Source: Streptomyces sp. CCM_MD2014 (GTDB lineage Bacteria; Actinomycetota; Actinomycetes; Streptomycetales; Streptomycetaceae). From it: DNA of 64,000 nucleotides. Location of the stretch: positions 372,001-436,000 of the forward strand of contig NZ_CP009754.1 of the NCBI RefSeq assembly GCF_000772045.1. Direction: 5' to 3'. This document shows, piece after piece, positions 63,623 through 64,000 of this stretch. The translations under genes were made by a program, and so were the position numbers. The notes under the pieces were generated by a model. That model was not told the origin of the DNA and did no database searches. It saw only the letters and a list, made by a program, of their open reading frames with translations. Within the stretch, counting starts at the first letter, position 1. Every line of letters starts with the position of its first letter.

Positions 63623-64000
63623 ATGAACATGCCCCGCCCACTGCGGGTGGCCATCGTCGGATCCGGCCCGGCCGGGATCTACGCCGCTGACGCCCTGCTC
63701 AAGTCCGAAGTGGCCGCCGACCCCGGTGTTTCCATCGACATCTTCGAGCGCATGCCCGCCCCGTTCGGGCTCATCCGCTACGGCGTCGCGCCCGACCACC
63801 CGCGGATCAAGGGCATCATCACGGCCCTGCACCAGGTGCTCGACAAGCCGCAGATCCGCCTCTTCGGCAACGTGAACTACCCGAGCGACGTCAGCCTGGA
63901 CGATCTGCGCGCCTTCTACGACGGTGTGATCTTCGCCACCGGCGCCACGGCCGACCGGGCGCTGTCCATCCCCGGCATCGACCTCGACGGCTCGTACGGC
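63623..64000 (+). CDS. fprA: Ferredoxin-NADP+ reductase, FprA type (partial)
   Basis: The first 126 residues of an adrenodoxin-reductase-like flavoprotein; the rest lies past 64000. The N-terminus LRVAIVGSGPAGIYAADALLKSE is the FAD loop. IFERMPAPFGLIRYGVAPDHPRIKGI is the FprA/adrenodoxin reductase signature. It transfers electrons between NADPH and ferredoxins. The ATG at 63623 has GAAGGGA upstream. The iron-box-like promoter suggests control by the iron regulator DmdR1. Confidence 0.92.
   Translation, partial: MNMPRPLRVAIVGSGPAGIYAADALLKSEVAADPGVSIDIFERMPAPFGLIRYGVAPDHPRIKGIITALHQVLDKPQIRLFGNVNYPSDVSLDDLRAFYDGVIFATGATADRALSIPGIDLDGSYG

Overview
The window is chromosomal DNA from a high-GC actinomycete, almost certainly Streptomyces. 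The reasons are strong G/C bias at third codon positions, many GTG starts, translationally coupled ATGA/GTGA overlaps, a gas vesicle set in the Streptomyces order gvpO-A-F-G-Y-Z-J-L-S-K, a secreted protein with a class-E-sortase-like LAETG signal, and several Streptomyces-type operators. I see no rRNA, tRNA, CRISPR array, transposase or integrase.

Layout. 0-1.5 kb: a LacI-type repressor with a tandem palindromic operator, then a partial FAD oxidoreductase. 2.4-9.3 kb: an ECF sigma factor/anti-sigma pair facing a five-gene lipid-modification operon (amine oxidase-like flavoprotein, DUF1365, two cyclopropane-fatty-acid-synthase-like methyltransferases, DUF1295). Gene content matches the Mycobacterium tuberculosis sigK-rskA locus (Rv0444c-Rv0449c). 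9.4-12.5 kb: hydrolase, ABC-F ATPase with a leader ORF, flavodoxin-like protein. 12.6-17.9 kb: a less dense, partly eroded area bounded by two inverted copies of a divergent winged-helix/STAS pair, enclosing a double P-loop protein, a DUF5133 protein and a TPR remnant. 18.1-21.3 kb: a corrinoid (B12) ABC transporter behind a cobalamin riboswitch. 21.4-22.3 kb: a fasciclin (MPT83-like) lipoprotein. 22.3-24.4 kb: BlaI/M56 pair and a TerD protein. 24.4-30.9 kb: an AA10 LPMO, a wall-anchored DUF1996 protein, an alcohol dehydrogenase/TetR pair, an SDR and a methyltransferase. 31.0-36.2 kb: gas vesicle operon. 36.3-43.6 kb: DeoR/LacI hybrid regulator, sugar ABC importer, hydroxyacid dehydrogenase and DUF2264 protein. 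44-46.6 kb: secreted peptide and a large catalase. 46.7-51.6 kb: a DAG kinase-like, alkyl-DHAP-synthase-like, TetR, GlpD cluster resembling Rv2249c-Rv2252. 51.7-60.3 kb: STAS protein, RsbW-type kinase, a GH10 xylanase and two large SpoIIE-type phosphatases. 60.4-64 kb: GH46 chitosanase, small stress-type proteins, an MFS exporter and the start of a ferredoxin-NADP reductase.

The most interesting result is regulatory. The sequence CCAATCC-N15-CCGGATT(A/C)C, with exactly 15 bases between the blocks each time, lies upstream of the sigma factor, the flavoprotein/CFA operon and, 13 kb away, the fasciclin lipoprotein. These are the same classes of gene that SigK controls in M. tuberculosis (its own locus plus mpt70/mpt83). 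The window therefore seems to hold a Streptomyces version of that regulon, with an inverted operon and a second CFA-like enzyme. A second theme is extracellular polysaccharide use, with LPMO, xylanase and chitosanase each carrying its own short palindrome. A third is partner-switching sigma control: three STAS proteins, one kinase, two phosphatases, and a sigma-B-type promoter ahead of the catalase.
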